A stretch of DNA of 25,909 bases from assembly GCA_027604665.1 (NCBI GenBank), contig JADGIZ010000106.1:1-25909 (forward strand). Reading direction: 5' to 3'. Origin of the DNA: Polyrhizophydium stewartii (Eukaryota > Chytridiomycota > Chytridiomycetes > Rhizophydiales). The position numbers and the translations under genes were made by a program. This document shows, piece after piece, positions 10,301 to 21,279 of this stretch (position 1 is the first letter of the stretch; each line of letters opens with the position of its first letter). The notes under the pieces are model-generated. The model was not told where the DNA came from. It made no database searches and saw nothing but the letters and a program-made list of their open reading frames with translations.

Positions 10301-13300
10301 CTGTTGCCGAGCACATTGTGACCGACGACAAGCGCCGCGCTGTCGCTGAGCTGGCATCGAGCGCATGCGGCACGGACCCGTGCTTTGGCTTCACGATCGA
10401 GTGCGTCGGTATCGACGACTACTTTGGCTTCTCGCTCGATGGCTGCGACGGCCGCTGCCTGCTCGAGGACTACACCGTGACGCACAACACCGAGACGACA
10501 AAGGATCTCGCCAAGGCACTCGCCAAGCAGTGCGTCGTGTTCAACTGTTCGGACGGTCTCGACTACCTCGCCATGGGCAAGTTCTTCAAGGGTCTTGCAA
10601 CCTCGGGTGCCTGGGCGTGCTTTGACGAGTTCAACCGCATCGACCTCGAGGTGCTTTCGGTTGTTGCGCAGCAGATTCTGACGATCCAGCGCGCCATCGC
10701 TCTCAACCTCAAGGACTTTATGTTCGAGGGCACCCGCTTGACGCTCAACCCGCACTGCGCAGTGTTCATCACCATGAACCCGGGATACGCCGGTCGCTCG
10801 GAGCTGCCAGACAACCTCAAGGCGCTGTTCCGCACCGTGGCGATGATGGTGCCCGACTACTCGCTCATTGCCGAGATCACGTTGTATTCTTTCGGCTTCA
10901 TCGAGGCACGCAATCTGGCGCGCAAGATTGCCGCAACCTATCGCCTGTGCTCGGAGCAGCTCTCGTCGCAAGATCACTACGACTACGGCATGCGTGCCGT
11001 CAAGTCGGTGCTCACAGCCGCTGGAAATCTCAAGCTCAAGTATCCCAACGAGAACGAGAACATTCTTGTGCTGCGCTCCATCATCGACGTGAACCTGCCA
11101 AAGTTCCTGTCGCAGGACATTGCGCTGTTCAAGGGCATCGCGACGGACCTATTCCCTGGCGTGCGTCTTCCAAAACCCGACTATGCACAGCTCGAGGAAG
11201 CCATCGAGGCTGCGTGCGAGCGGCTGCATCTGCAGATGGTGCCGTCCTTTGTCGAGAAGATCATCCAGCTTTACGAGATGATGCTCGTGCGCCACGGGTA
11301 CATGCTCGTGGGTGAGCCCTTTGCGGGCAAAACGTCGGCGTACCGAGTCCTGGCCGAGGCCCTGACCGACATTGCAAGCAAAGTGCCCGACGGCGTCGAG
11401 AGCGAGTGGCTCAAGGTGCAGTTCAAGGTCATCAACCCGAAATCAATCACCATGGGCCAGCTCTACGGCCAGTTTGACCCCGTGTCACACGAGTGGACCG
11501 ACGGCGTGCTCGCAACCAGCTTCCGCTACTTTGCAAGCAGCACGAGCCCGGACCGCAAGTGGGTCATCTTTGACGGCCCCGTGGACGCCATCTGGGTCGA
11601 GAACATGAATACGGTGCTCGACGACAACAAGAAGCTCTGCCTCATGAGCGGTGAGATCATCCAGCTCTCTAACACAATGAGTCTTGTCTTTGAGGTTATG
11701 GATCTGGCCGTGGCGTCGGTGAGTTTCGAATCGCCGGCGATGGTGCTCCGTGCGGCGATGTGCTGCTGACAATGCGCGCAGCCTGCGACCGTGTCCCGCT
11801 GCGGAATGGTCTACCTGGAGCCCGAGCGGCTCGGCTGGCGGCCACTTGTCCAGTCCTGGCTCATTGGAGTCACGTACTTGACAACGAAAACCAAAGAGTT
11901 CATCAACGCGCTGTTCGAATCGCTCGTCCCTCCGACGCTCGCATTTGTGCGCAAGGACTGCAAGGAACTGTCGCCCACAACGGATATTGGCCTGGTCAAC
12001 TCGCTCGTCCGACTGCTCGACAGCACATTTGACGACTTCCGCAAGTTCCCAGCCCCCGAGGACGTCGAGGCCCACGAGCTCACCGAGCAGCGCATCCAGT
12101 GCCGCTTTCTGTTCTGTATGGTCTGGACCATTGGCGGCAGCATTGACATGGCAAGTCAGGCAAAGTTTGACCGCATGCTGCGGCAGAATGTCCACAAGAT
12201 GCAGCCACCGCTCAAGCTCGAGATCCCGATCGAGGGCACGCTCTATGACTACCTCTATCAAACCCCGCCCGAGAAGACCAAGAACGAGCTCAACAACGCC
12301 GCCAACAACGCCGAGGAGCAAAAGAAAGATGCGTGGATCCCGTGGCTGCAGACGATCCAGACAATCCACCTCCCCGCCGACGCCGACTTCAACGATATCA
12401 TCATCCCCACCAAGGACACGGCGCGGTACAACTACCTCATGGACTTGATGATTGTCCACGACATCCCGCTGCTGCTCGTCGGCCCAACGGGAACGGGCAA
12501 GTCAAAGTACATCATGAGCAAGCTGCTCAACGGAGTGCCGCGCGATATCTTCTTGCCACTGCCCATCAACTTTTCGGCGCGCACGAGCGCCAACCAGATC
12601 CAAGACCTGGTCATGGCCAAGCTCGACAAGCGGCGCAAGGGCGTATTTGGCGCGCCTGTTGGCAAGCGCTTCATCATTTTCATCGACGATCTCAATATGC
12701 CCGCCAAGGAGCAGTACGGCGCGCAGCCGCCCATCGAGCTGTTCCGACAGTGGATGGACCACGGCAACTGGTACGACCGCAAGGACACGTCCAGGCTCGA
12801 GCTCATCGACATCCAACTGATCTCGGCCATGGGACCACCGGGCGGCGGCCGCAACGTCGTGACGCCTCGGTTCCAGCGTCACTTTAACCAGGTTGTGATC
12901 AACTCGTTTGACGAGACGACTATGTTCCGCATCTTCAACTCGATCCTAGAGTGGCACTTTTCGCGCTTCGAGTTTGTCGAGGAGATCCGCAACCTGGCGT
13001 TTGCGCTCGTCGAGGGGACGATGCAAGTGTACCAGTGGGCCGTCGAGAACCTGCTTCCAACGCCGGCCAAGACGCACTACACATTCAATCTGCGCGACTT
13101 TGCCAAGGTCATCCAGGGTCTGGTGCTCTCGCGGCCGGCCAACTTTGCGGGCACGATGCCCATGGTGCGGTTGTGGACACACGAAGTGTATCGCGTCTAC
13201 TACGATCGCCTGGTTGCCGACGAGGACCGCAGCAGCCTGTTCAAGTTTGTGATGTCTGTGATCCGAGACAAGTTTGAAAAAGAGCCCGACGCTGTGTTTG

Positions 13301-16300
13301 CACACGTTGCGACCGGACCTGCGGCGGCCAATGGCAAGCCGACATTCACGGACGACAACATGCGCAGCGTGCTGTTTGGCGACTTTACCGGCAAGAAGGC
13401 GCCGGGCAACGAAGCCGACTATGTCGAGCTCACCAAGTTTGACATCATCACCGAAGTCTGCAAGGCGCAGCTCGCAGAGTACAACCAAGTCAAGAAGGCC
13501 AAGCTCAACCTGGTGCTCTTCCGCTTCGCCATAGAGCACGTGTCCAAGATCTGCCGCATCCTCAAGCTTCCTGGCGGCAACGCCCTGCTTGTCGGCGTCG
13601 GCGGCAGCGGACGGCAGTCGCTCACGCGGCTGTCGGCGTTCATTGCGCAATACGAGATCTTCCAGATCGAGATCTCCAAGTCGTACTCGCGCGTCGAGTG
13701 GCGCGACGACCTCAAGAAGATGCTGCTCATGTCTGGCGTCGAGAATCTCAAGACCGTGTTTCTGTTCCCCGACACACAGATCAAGGAAGAGTCGTTTATC
13801 GAGGACGTCAACAACATCCTCAACGCAGGAGATGTGCCGAACCTCTTTGCGCCGGACGAGAGGCAGAACATCATCGAGAAGCTGTCGTCGGACGCGCAGG
13901 AGGAAGGCAAGGCCGGCGACGGCAGCCCCATGGCGCTGTATGCATACTTTATCGAGCGAGTCAAGAAGAACCTGCATATTGTGCTGTGCATGAGCCCGAT
14001 CGGAGATGCCTTCCGCGCGCGGCTGCGGCAGTTCTCGTCTATCGTCAACTGCTGCACCATCGACTGGTTCCAGGCCTGGCCCGACGACGCGCTGCAGGCC
14101 GTCGCCAAGCAGTTCCTCAACGACATTGAGCTGGACAACTCTGTGCGCGACCAGGTCGTCGCCATGTGCCAGCACTTTCACCAGTACTCGATCGGGCTGT
14201 CGCAGCGGTATCTGCAGGCTCTCTCGCGGCACAACTACGTCACGCCCACGTCGTACCTGGAGCTGCTGTTTGCGTACAAGACGCTGCTGAACAAGCGCCG
14301 CGAGGAGATCTCGACGGTGCGCAAGCGCTATGCGGGCGGCCTCGACAAGCTGCAGTTTGCCGCCGAGCAGATTGCGCGCATGCAGGTCGACCTCAAGGAG
14401 CTGCAGCCGCAGCTGCTCAAGACGTCCGAGGAGACTGTCGAGATGCTTGCCAAGATCGAAAGGGAGTCGGTCGAGGTTGAGTCGACGCGCAAGACGGTGG
14501 CGGCCGACGAAGCTGTGGCGTCGTCCAAGGCCGAGCAATCGGCGGCCATGAAGAACGAGTGCGAGAACGATCTTGCCGAGGCGCTGCCCCTGCTCAACGC
14601 GGCGCTGTCGGCTCTAGACACACTCAAGAAGACGGACATTGATTTGGTCAAGTCCATGAAGAACCCGCCCGACGGCGTCAAGCTCGTGATGGAGGCCGTG
14701 TGCGTCATGAAGGATATCAAGCCCGAGAAGGTCCCCGACCCGTCGGGCTCGGGCCGCATGGTGCTCGACTACTGGAAGTCGTCGCTCAAGATGCTCAGCG
14801 ACCCGCAGTTCCTCAACAGCCTCAAGAGCTTTGACAAGGACGATATCCCGCCGCACGTCATCAAGAAGATCCGGCAGACCTACATCCCCAACCCCGAGTT
14901 CAAGCCCGAGAAGGTGCGCAACGCATCGTCGGCCGCCGAGGGACTGTGCAGCTGGATCATTGCCATGGAGGCGTACGACCGCGTTGCCAAGATCGTGGCA
15001 CCCAAGCAAGAAGCGCTCGCCAAGGCCGAGGCCGAGCTCGCCGAGACGATGAAAGGACTCAATGAGAAGCGCGCGCTGCTCAAGGAGGTCATGGACCGGC
15101 TGCAGACGCTCAACGACAACCTCCAGGCGCTTGCGGACAAGAAGGAGCGGCTCGAGAAGGAGGTCAAGAGTTGTGAAGACCAGCTAGATCGCGCGCAGAA
15201 GCTCCTTGGCGGTCTTGGCGGCGAGAAGCAGCGCTGGACCGAGATCACCAAGCAGCTTGACGGCACGCTCTACAACCTTGCAGGAGACGTGCTCATCTCT
15301 GCGGGCGTGGTGGCGTACCTTGGCGCATTCACCAAGACGTACCGCCAAGAGTGCATTGCGTCGTGGGTTGCGACTCTCAAGAGCGTCAAGATCCCGTGCA
15401 CGGATGCGTTCTCGCTGATCAAGGTGCTGGGCGATCCGATCCTGATCCGCGCGTGGAACATTGCGGGTCTGCCGTCGGACGCATTCTCGATCGACAACGG
15501 CATCATTGTTCAGAACGCGCGGCGGTGGCCGCTGATGATCGACCCGCAGGGCCAGGCCAACAAATGGGTCAAGAACATGGAGAAGGACCGCAACCTCGTC
15601 ATCATCAAGCTGACCGATGGCGAGTTTGTGCGCAGCCTCGAGAACGCAATCACGTTTGGCCTGCCTGTGCTGCTCGAGAACGTCAAGGAGGAACTCGACC
15701 CTATCCTCGACACTGTTCTGCAGAAGCAGACCTTCAAGTCAGGCGGCGCCACGTGCATCCGCCTCGGCGACGCCGTCATCGAATACGCCGAGTCTTTCCG
15801 GCTCTACATCACCACCAAGCTGCGCAACCCCCACTACCTGCCCGAGACGAGCGTCAAGGTGTCGCTTCTCAACTTCATGATCACGCCCGAGGGTCTCGAG
15901 GACCAGCTGCTCGGTATCGTCGTCGCAAAGGAGCGGCCCGAGCTCGAGGAGGAGAAGGTGCAGCTGATCCTGCAGTCAGCCGAGAACAAGAAGCGACTCA
16001 AGGAGATCGAGGACCAGATCCTGCAGATCCTGTCCTCAGCCGAGGGCAACATTCTCGAAAATGAGACGGCCATCGAGGTGCTGTCGTCGTCCAAGGTGCT
16101 CTCGGTCGAGCTCTTTGACAAGCAGCGCATTGCCGAGGAGACCGAGCGCAAGATTGACGAAACGCGCGAGTCGTACCGGCCGATCGCCAACCACTCGGCG
16201 GTGCTCTATTTCTGCATCGCGGACCTGGCAAACATCGACCCCATGTACCAGTACTCGCTGACGTGGTTCATTGACCTGTTCACCAACTCGATTGCGCAGT

Positions 16301-19056
16301 CGAACAAGTCGAGCGTGCTCAAGCGCCGCCTTAAGAACCTCGAGTCCTACTTTACATACTCGCTCTACTGCAATGTGTGTCGGTCGCTGTTTGAGAAGGA
16401 CAAGCTTTTGTTCTCGTTCCTGCTGTGCTCGACGATCCTGCGCAACCACAAGGACATGAACGAGGCCGAGTTCTCGCATCTCATGACGGGCGGTCTCGGC
16501 CTCGGCGGGCCGGCCATCCCCAACCCAGACCCGTCGATCATCTCGGAAAAGAGCTGGGCCGAGATCGGGCGACTGTCGGACCTGCCGGCCTTCAAGGGGC
16601 TGATCCAGGAGTTCAAGATTGCCGAGTGGAAGCAGATCCTCGAGAGCAACGACCTGCAGGAAGTGCCGTTCCCCGGGCGGTGGAGTGCGCTCAACGACTT
16701 CCAGCGCTTGCTCATTGTGCGCGCGCTGCGCAACGAAAAGATTGTGCCGTGCGTGCAAGAGTTTGTCAAGATCAAGCTCGGGCACAAGTTTATTGAGCCG
16801 CCGACGTTTGATCTGGCGGGAAGCTACGAGGATTCGAGCAACCGCAGTCCGCTCATCTTTATTCTCTCGCCGGGCGTGGACCCCATGGCGCAGTGAGTGC
16901 CGCACCGCCGTTATGGCAGACCGTGAGTGGTGCCAGAGTCCTGAATGATGACACGCACCGCAGGCTGCTCAAGTTTGCCGACGACAAGGGCTTCAGCGGC
17001 CAAAAGTGCCAAAGCATCTCGCTCGGCCAGGGCCAGGGTCCAATCGCCGCCAACATGATCAAGGAGGCGCAAAAGGGCGGCACGTGGGTTGTGCTGCAAA
17101 ACTGCCACTTGGCCGTGAGCTGGCTGGGCACGCTCGAGAAGATCGTCGACGACATGTCCAGCGGCGCGTCTGTTCACAAGGACTTTCGTCTCTGGCTCAC
17201 GTCGTATCCGAGCCCAAAGTTCCCGTCCTCGATCCTGCAGATCGGCGTCAAGATGACCAACGAGCCGCCAAAGGGCATCAAGGCCAACATCCTCAAGAGC
17301 TACCTCAGCGACCCCATCTCGGACGAAAAGTTTTTTGCTGCGTGCAAGAAGCCCAGCGAGTGGGAGAAGCTTCTCTTTGGTCTCTGCACGTTCCACGCCA
17401 TTGTCCAGGAGCGCCGCAACTTTGGCCCGCTCGGGTGGAACATCCCGTACGAGTTCAACGAGTCTGACCTGCGTAAGTGTCTTGCGAAGCGGATGTTAGC
17501 GCGTCGGAGCAGGCTCGCTCGTGTGAGGGTGGAGGCGACGCAATCCAAACGCACCGAGCTGACGCGTGCGGCGACGCCGCGACGGGCTCGCAGGCATCAG
17601 CATGCGGCAGCTCCAGATGTTCCTGGACGAGTACGCCGAGATTCCATTCAAGGCGCTGATTTACCTGACGGGCGAGTGCAACTACGGCGGCCGCGTGACA
17701 GATGACTGGGACCGGCGGACGCTCATGAACCTGCTCACGACGTTCTACTGCCCGGCGATCGTCGACGATAATGGGTACCGCTTCTCGCCTTCGGGCACGT
17801 ACTACGCGCCGGCCAAGGGCAAGTACGAAAACTACCTCGAGTACATCCGCAGCCTGCCGCTGAACCAGAGCCCCGAGATCTTTGGCATCCACGACAACGG
17901 CGATATCGCCCGGCAGCTTGCCGAGACGCGGCAGCTCTTTGAGTCGATCATCAAAACGCAGGAGAACGCGACTGGAACGGGCGGCGGCAGCGGCCAGAAA
18001 ACGAGCGACGAGATCCTGATCGAGGTGTCCTCGGATATCCTGGCGCGCGTGCCGCCTGCGTTCAACCTCGAGGCGGCCATCAAAAAGTACCCAGTCAACT
18101 ACAACGAGAGCATGAACACGGTGCTGATCCAGGAGATGATCCGGTTCAACAAGCTGATCCAAGTTGTGCTCGTGAGCCTGGTCAACGTGCAGAAGGCCAT
18201 CAAGGGTCTTGTCGTTCTGTCGGCCGAGCTCGAGGAGGTGTGCAAGAGCATCTTGGTCGGCCGCGTGCCGGCCATGTGGGCGAGCAAGTCGTACCCGTCG
18301 CTCAAGCCGCTGGGCGGGTACATCAACGATCTGATCCAGCGGCTCAAGTTCTTCCAGACGTGGCTCGAGCAGGGCAGCCCGAAAGTGTTTTGGATGTCGG
18401 GCTTCTTCTTCACGCAGTCGTTCATCACGGGTGGGTCTTGCTTCTGCGCATGCGGCTCGGCCCAGCTGGCGCTGCTGGTTGCGGCTGCGATAGTCACTGC
18501 GGCGGCTGACCGGTTTGCTGCACGTCGATCCGCTCGCGGACGCATCACCTACAGCAACGCTACAAAACTATGCTCGCAAGTACACGATCCCGATCGACGA
18601 GCTCGGCCTCGACTTTGAGGTGCTCGCGATCACAACGTCGGACACGGCGCCCGAGGACGGCGTATACGTCAACGGGCTTTTCCTCGAAGGCGCGCGGTGG
18701 TCGCGCGAGCGCGGCCTGCTCGGCGAGTCACTCAGCAAGGTGCTCTACGACCCGCTGCCGATCATCTGGTTCAAGCCGATACGCATCGTCGACATCCGAA
18801 CGCAGGGCACGTACACGTCGCCCGTGTACAAGACCAGCGCGCGCCGAGGCGTGCTGTCGACCACGGGCCACTCGACCAACTTTGTGATTGCGATCCGGCT
18901 GCCGACCGATAAGCCCGAGAAGCACTGGATCATGCGCGGCCTCGCTGCCCTGTGAGTCGATCGCCGCGCGCGGCCTCGCATCGTGTTGCGCGGCGAATGG
19001 TGGACGGGAGGCTGACGCTCGTTATCGTGGCACTCAGGCTGCAGCTGGACGACTGA
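4356..19056 (+). CDS. Axonemal dynein heavy chain (DNAH7/DNAH3/DNAH12-like inner arm type), intein-containing
   Basis: Motor subunit of a ciliary inner arm; it uses ATP to slide doublet microtubules. Supported exons: to 5505, 5580-5622, 5687-6683, 6757-8619, 8694-9249, 9308-11718, 11782-16892, 16964-17472, 17594-18430, 18555-18951, 19038-19056. From 5160 they encode 4362 residues, or 3972 without the intein, a normal length. Domains in order: tail and linker (5160-9200); AAA1 with GPAGTGK/T split by the intein, then Walker [13 protein letters not shown]2 GEPFAGKT (about 11311); AAA3 GPTGTGKS (12481); AAA4 GVGGSGRQS (about 13594); stalk coiled coils flanking the microtubule-binding domain (14290-15200); AAA5, AAA6 and the C-terminal domain ending ALLQLDD. 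The last exon is 19 nt. N-terminal exons (candidate ATG 4356 or 4383, possible intron 4519-4620, an unresolved join between about 5026 and 5160) are uncertain. Dynein identity is certain; the orthologue group is a guess from overall resemblance. Confidence 0.95.
9250..9307 (+). other. 58-nt GT-AG intron splitting the AAA1 P-loop codons
   Basis: The donor GTGAGC at 9250 and the acceptor ATCCAG ending at 9307, with a CTGAC branch site at about 9292, split the first Gly codon of the GTGKT part of Walker A (phase 1). Removal joins GAPEGPAG to TGK, exactly the invariant dynein AAA1 sequence. The intein begins 11 nt after the acceptor. Confidence 0.95.
9319..10488 (+). mobile_element. Intein (390 aa) in dynein AAA1 Walker A, with degenerate LAGLIDADG endonuclease
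   Basis: An in-frame 1170-nt insertion separates GTGK from [14 protein letters not shown], which are contiguous in other dyneins. Block A starts at Cys1 ([13 protein letters not shown], then [14 protein letters not shown]). Block B is CNGPHILVL with His68; the usual Thr three residues before the His is Asn here. Blocks F and G are [10 protein letters not shown] and [10 protein letters not shown], ending His389-Asn390, with host Thr as the +1 nucleophile. Between them is an endonuclease-like region. Motif 1 at about 9901-9936 reads [12 protein letters not shown] where xxGxWLGDG is expected. The NIPSELM segment precedes motif 2, LAGLVDCSG, at 10126-10152. The catalytic acid of each motif appears replaced (Asp to Leu and Asp to Ser). 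By family knowledge the Hint fold excises itself and ligates the flanks after translation. Splicing should be functional and homing lost; both are inferred. Base composition matches the host gene. Confidence 0.96.
14290..15200 (+). other. Dynein stalk coiled coils and microtubule-binding domain
   Basis: Within the 5.1-kb exon 11782-16892, a heptad-rich stretch after AAA4 ([20 protein letters not shown] and onward) forms coiled coil 1. It is followed by a compact region with [30 protein letters not shown] and [12 protein letters not shown] motifs, the microtubule-binding tip. Coiled coil 2 follows ([20 protein letters not shown]...). Order and spacing are those of a standard axonemal dynein. 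Boundaries are approximate. Confidence 0.85.
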
Positions 19057-19425
19057 GGTCCGAAGCGCATCGGAGCCGTCTGGCTGTCGTTTGACCCTGC
19101 GGTTTACAAAATCAAAATCGTGTGTCTGTATTGGAGGATATGGAGACAGGCGCGGCGGGCAGACGGATGCGGATGCGGGTGCGGATGCAGATGCGGATGC
19201 GGGGGTGCGCGCGGGTACGGTCCGGCGGCCAGCGCCGGCGCGAGAATGACGCCCGCGTGTGGTGCGGCGCGGGTGGCCGCAGCGCAGCTTGGCCTGTGGG
19301 CGGTGCCGATGCGCATGAAACCAGCAGTGGCGCTGGCGATGGGCGACACCCCCTCCTCACCAAGCCAGGCAGCGGGCAGGGGCAGCGGCCTTGGCGAGGG
19401 CCGGGTGCTGGCGCAGGCGCGCCTG
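19057..19425. other. Convergent 3' flanks of the dynein and the minus-strand gene
   Basis: The two stop codons face each other across 369 bases. An A-rich patch at about 19106-19118 is the only plausible poly(A)-type context. Degenerate hexamers fill 19165-19200. Open frames across this part are low-complexity shadows, and no gene is seen. Confidence 0.6.
19165..19200. repeat. GGRTGC hexamer tandem repeat, six copies
   Basis: Six tandem hexamers (GGATGC, GGATGC, GGGTGC, GGATGC, AGATGC, GGATGC) lie in the shared 3' flank. A related run of GGACGC/GGATGC/GGAAGC units recurs at about 20649-20672. Confidence 0.85.
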
Positions 19426-20148
19426 CTACTGCAGGCCGTGCGGCGTGAGCGAGATCCGCAGGGTGCGGCCGGACGGATCCAGCTGGCCGGCGGCGAGCAG
19501 TGCGTGCGAGTGCGCGGATCGGCGGAATCCCATCGCGATGGCCTCGTCGAAGCCGACGCTGCGTGCGGCCGTGACGGCGAGCGCAAGATCGCCGCTGCGC
19601 TGCACAAAGGTCGACTTGTCCGGGCCGGGGAGGTCCCCGGACGCGGTGGCCCTGCGCTGGAACGGGTGCTGGGTGCGGGCGAGATAGCGATAGTGGTCCG
19701 GGCAGCGGATATACGCCGGCGACGGCTGCAGGAAGTGCTCGCACCCTGCCCGATTGGCGTACGAGCCCGGAACGGGGACGACTTGGCTGACGCGGTGGGC
19801 GGCGGCGTGCACCGCGGCGGCGGGCGTCCGCGGGGCGGGCATCGCGGGGATCGCCGGCGGTGGCGTGTGGACGAGCGGGGCGGGCGGCTGCATCTGCGCT
19901 TGCGGGTGCGTGCGGTGCGGGCGATGCAGGTTCAGCGGTGACGGCTCCGGCGAGGCGATGTGCAGGCTATTTGAGGGCCCTGCCCGGTGGCGCCAGGGCT
20001 GTGCGTCGGTGCCAGAGGACTCGGCGGTGGCGGCGGGTCCGGCGGTGTCGGCCTTGGCGGCGACCTGGCGCGAGGCGGCGCGCGGCCAGCAGCCCGTGCG
20101 TCCAGAGCGGGTGGGGGCGGCGGCAGCGGAGGCAGTTGGAGGCGCCAT
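19426..20148 (-). CDS. Hypothetical proline/alanine-rich protein, 240 aa
   Basis: I do not recognise this protein. It is a single open frame on the minus strand, ATG at 20148 and TAG at 19426-19428. The first half is low-complexity Ala/Pro/Thr/His-rich. The second half, from about residue 125, has balanced composition with aromatic and charged residues (GSYANRAGCEHFLQPSPAYI, CPDHYRYLARTQHPFQR, SVGFDEAIAMGF) and ends LTPHGLQ. That globular-looking tail, with GC-rich third positions and a clean stop, is the reason for calling it real. No signal peptide or membrane segment is seen. It is convergent with the dynein and divergent from the secreted-protein gene at 21280. The start could lie upstream through an unseen intron. 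In such GC-rich DNA, chance open frames of this length occur, so confidence is moderate. Confidence 0.5.
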   Translation of the reverse strand: MAPPTASAAAAPTRSGRTGCWPRAASRQVAAKADTAGPAATAESSGTDAQPWRHRAGPSNSLHIASPEPSPLNLHRPHRTHPQAQMQPPAPLVHTPPPAIPAMPAPRTPAAAVHAAAHRVSQVVPVPGSYANRAGCEHFLQPSPAYIRCPDHYRYLARTQHPFQRRATASGDLPGPDKSTFVQRSGDLALAVTAARSVGFDEAIAMGFRRSAHSHALLAAGQLDPSGRTLRISLTPHGLQ

Positions 20149-21279
20149 GACCGAGAGGCGGCACGCCGGCTTTGGGCAACGCGGGCTTTATCCGCGGCAA
20201 CCTGGCGGAGTTGGTGCGGGGCGACATGGCGGCGGAGCCAGAGCGGCACTCTTACGGCCAGCGGACCAGCCCGGCATCTTGGCCAGCAGCCCGCCCGCGC
20301 ATAGGCGTGCCGCTTGCTGTGAGCCGCCCGTGCCTGCCGTGGCATCTGCAGGCTGCCGCATGCCGATGTCGCCAACACATCAGGCCAGCAGTGCGGCGGG
20401 CCGCCGGGTTTGAGCAACATTAACGACAACAACGGGCGAAAGTGCGGACCCCGCCCGGCTCGGCCCGGCACTCCCCCGCCTGCGGGTCACCATCCCATGC
20501 GCATGAGTGCCCACCGCCGCGCAGTCCGCCCGGCGGCCCGCCGCGCTCTCGCTGGCACCGGCGGCCTCGCCGGTCGCGCCGCGGCGTGCTGGCCCGAGCC
20601 GCGCCCGCACCCGCACCATCGCACCGCTGGCCCGCGCGAGCGATGGCAGGACGCGGACGCGGATGCGGAAGCAGATGGCGCGCCGATGGCCCTGCCAGTG
20701 CCCACGCACCGCTTGGCCCGGCCGGGCTCGCCCTCGCCGCGCGATCGCGCGCATGCGATCGCACCGGGCCAGGACGTCGACCTCGGCCGAACCCGTACGA
20801 ATAACGCTATCGCCCGCCCGCGCCGCCCGGCTCGTCATGCCGCGATGCCGTGAGCTGGCCCGTCTTGGCCCTGCTCGAACGTGCTCGCTCGTCAGGCCAG
20901 CGCCGAGCGCGGCACGGGCCTGCGCATGCTGCTGACACCCGTGCCACAACAAACGCCGCGGTTATAAAAGAGGCTGCTCTCGTGGGCCGCCTTGCGTCCA
21001 TCGCGCCTTGCCCAGCTGCTCAGTGAGCATCCAACCTCCAGGCCACTTCCGCATCCCGCACCCTGATCTGACCTTGGAGCCTCTTGCGCCTCTTATCGTG
21101 TCCAACAAGGCCTCGACGCACAAGCTCTTTGCAGCGCACGAGCTCATCGCACTCCTGCACTCGAGACCCTCTCTGCAAGAACACGAACGCCCAAAAGCTC
21201 TGTTGTCGCATCCGCAGCACACACAGCAGTCACAGCACGCGCGCACACACAGAGACACCGACACACCACCGGCGGGAGT
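20149..21279. other. Divergent promoter region
   Basis: These 1.1 kb lie between two divergent gene starts. GC content is extreme up to about 20930, and many overlapping open frames on both strands are low-complexity Arg/Ala/Pro runs without motifs. From about 20940 composition relaxes and a TATA box appears. The stretch 21000-21279 is probably the 5'UTR of the + strand gene and ends in a CA-rich tract. Confidence 0.6.
20963..20970 (+). promoter_or_regulatory. TATA box (TATAAAAG)
   Basis: A canonical TATAAAAG lies 310 bp upstream of the ATG at 21280 in otherwise very GC-rich DNA. Transcription would start near 20990-21000, leaving a leader of about 285 nt. It is the only strong TATA box noticed next to a gene in the window, suggesting a regulated, possibly stage-specific secreted product. 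Confidence 0.65.

Noticed and set aside
9319..10488. Retained intron or assembly insertion in the dynein instead of an intein
   Set aside because: The segment is open for 390 codons, is in frame at both ends, starts with Cys and ends VTHN followed by Thr, and carries intein and endonuclease blocks in order. It has no GT donor or AG acceptor at its borders.
12946..14538. 530-residue minus-strand open frame opposite dynein AAA3-AAA4
   Set aside because: It is fully antisense to a conserved dynein exon and shows a Leu/Arg/Asp/Val pattern typical of a complement shadow.
20380..20952. Minus-strand open frame of 190 residues
   Set aside because: Low-complexity Arg/Ala/Gly composition, overlapping open frames in all phases and no motif; best explained by extreme GC content.
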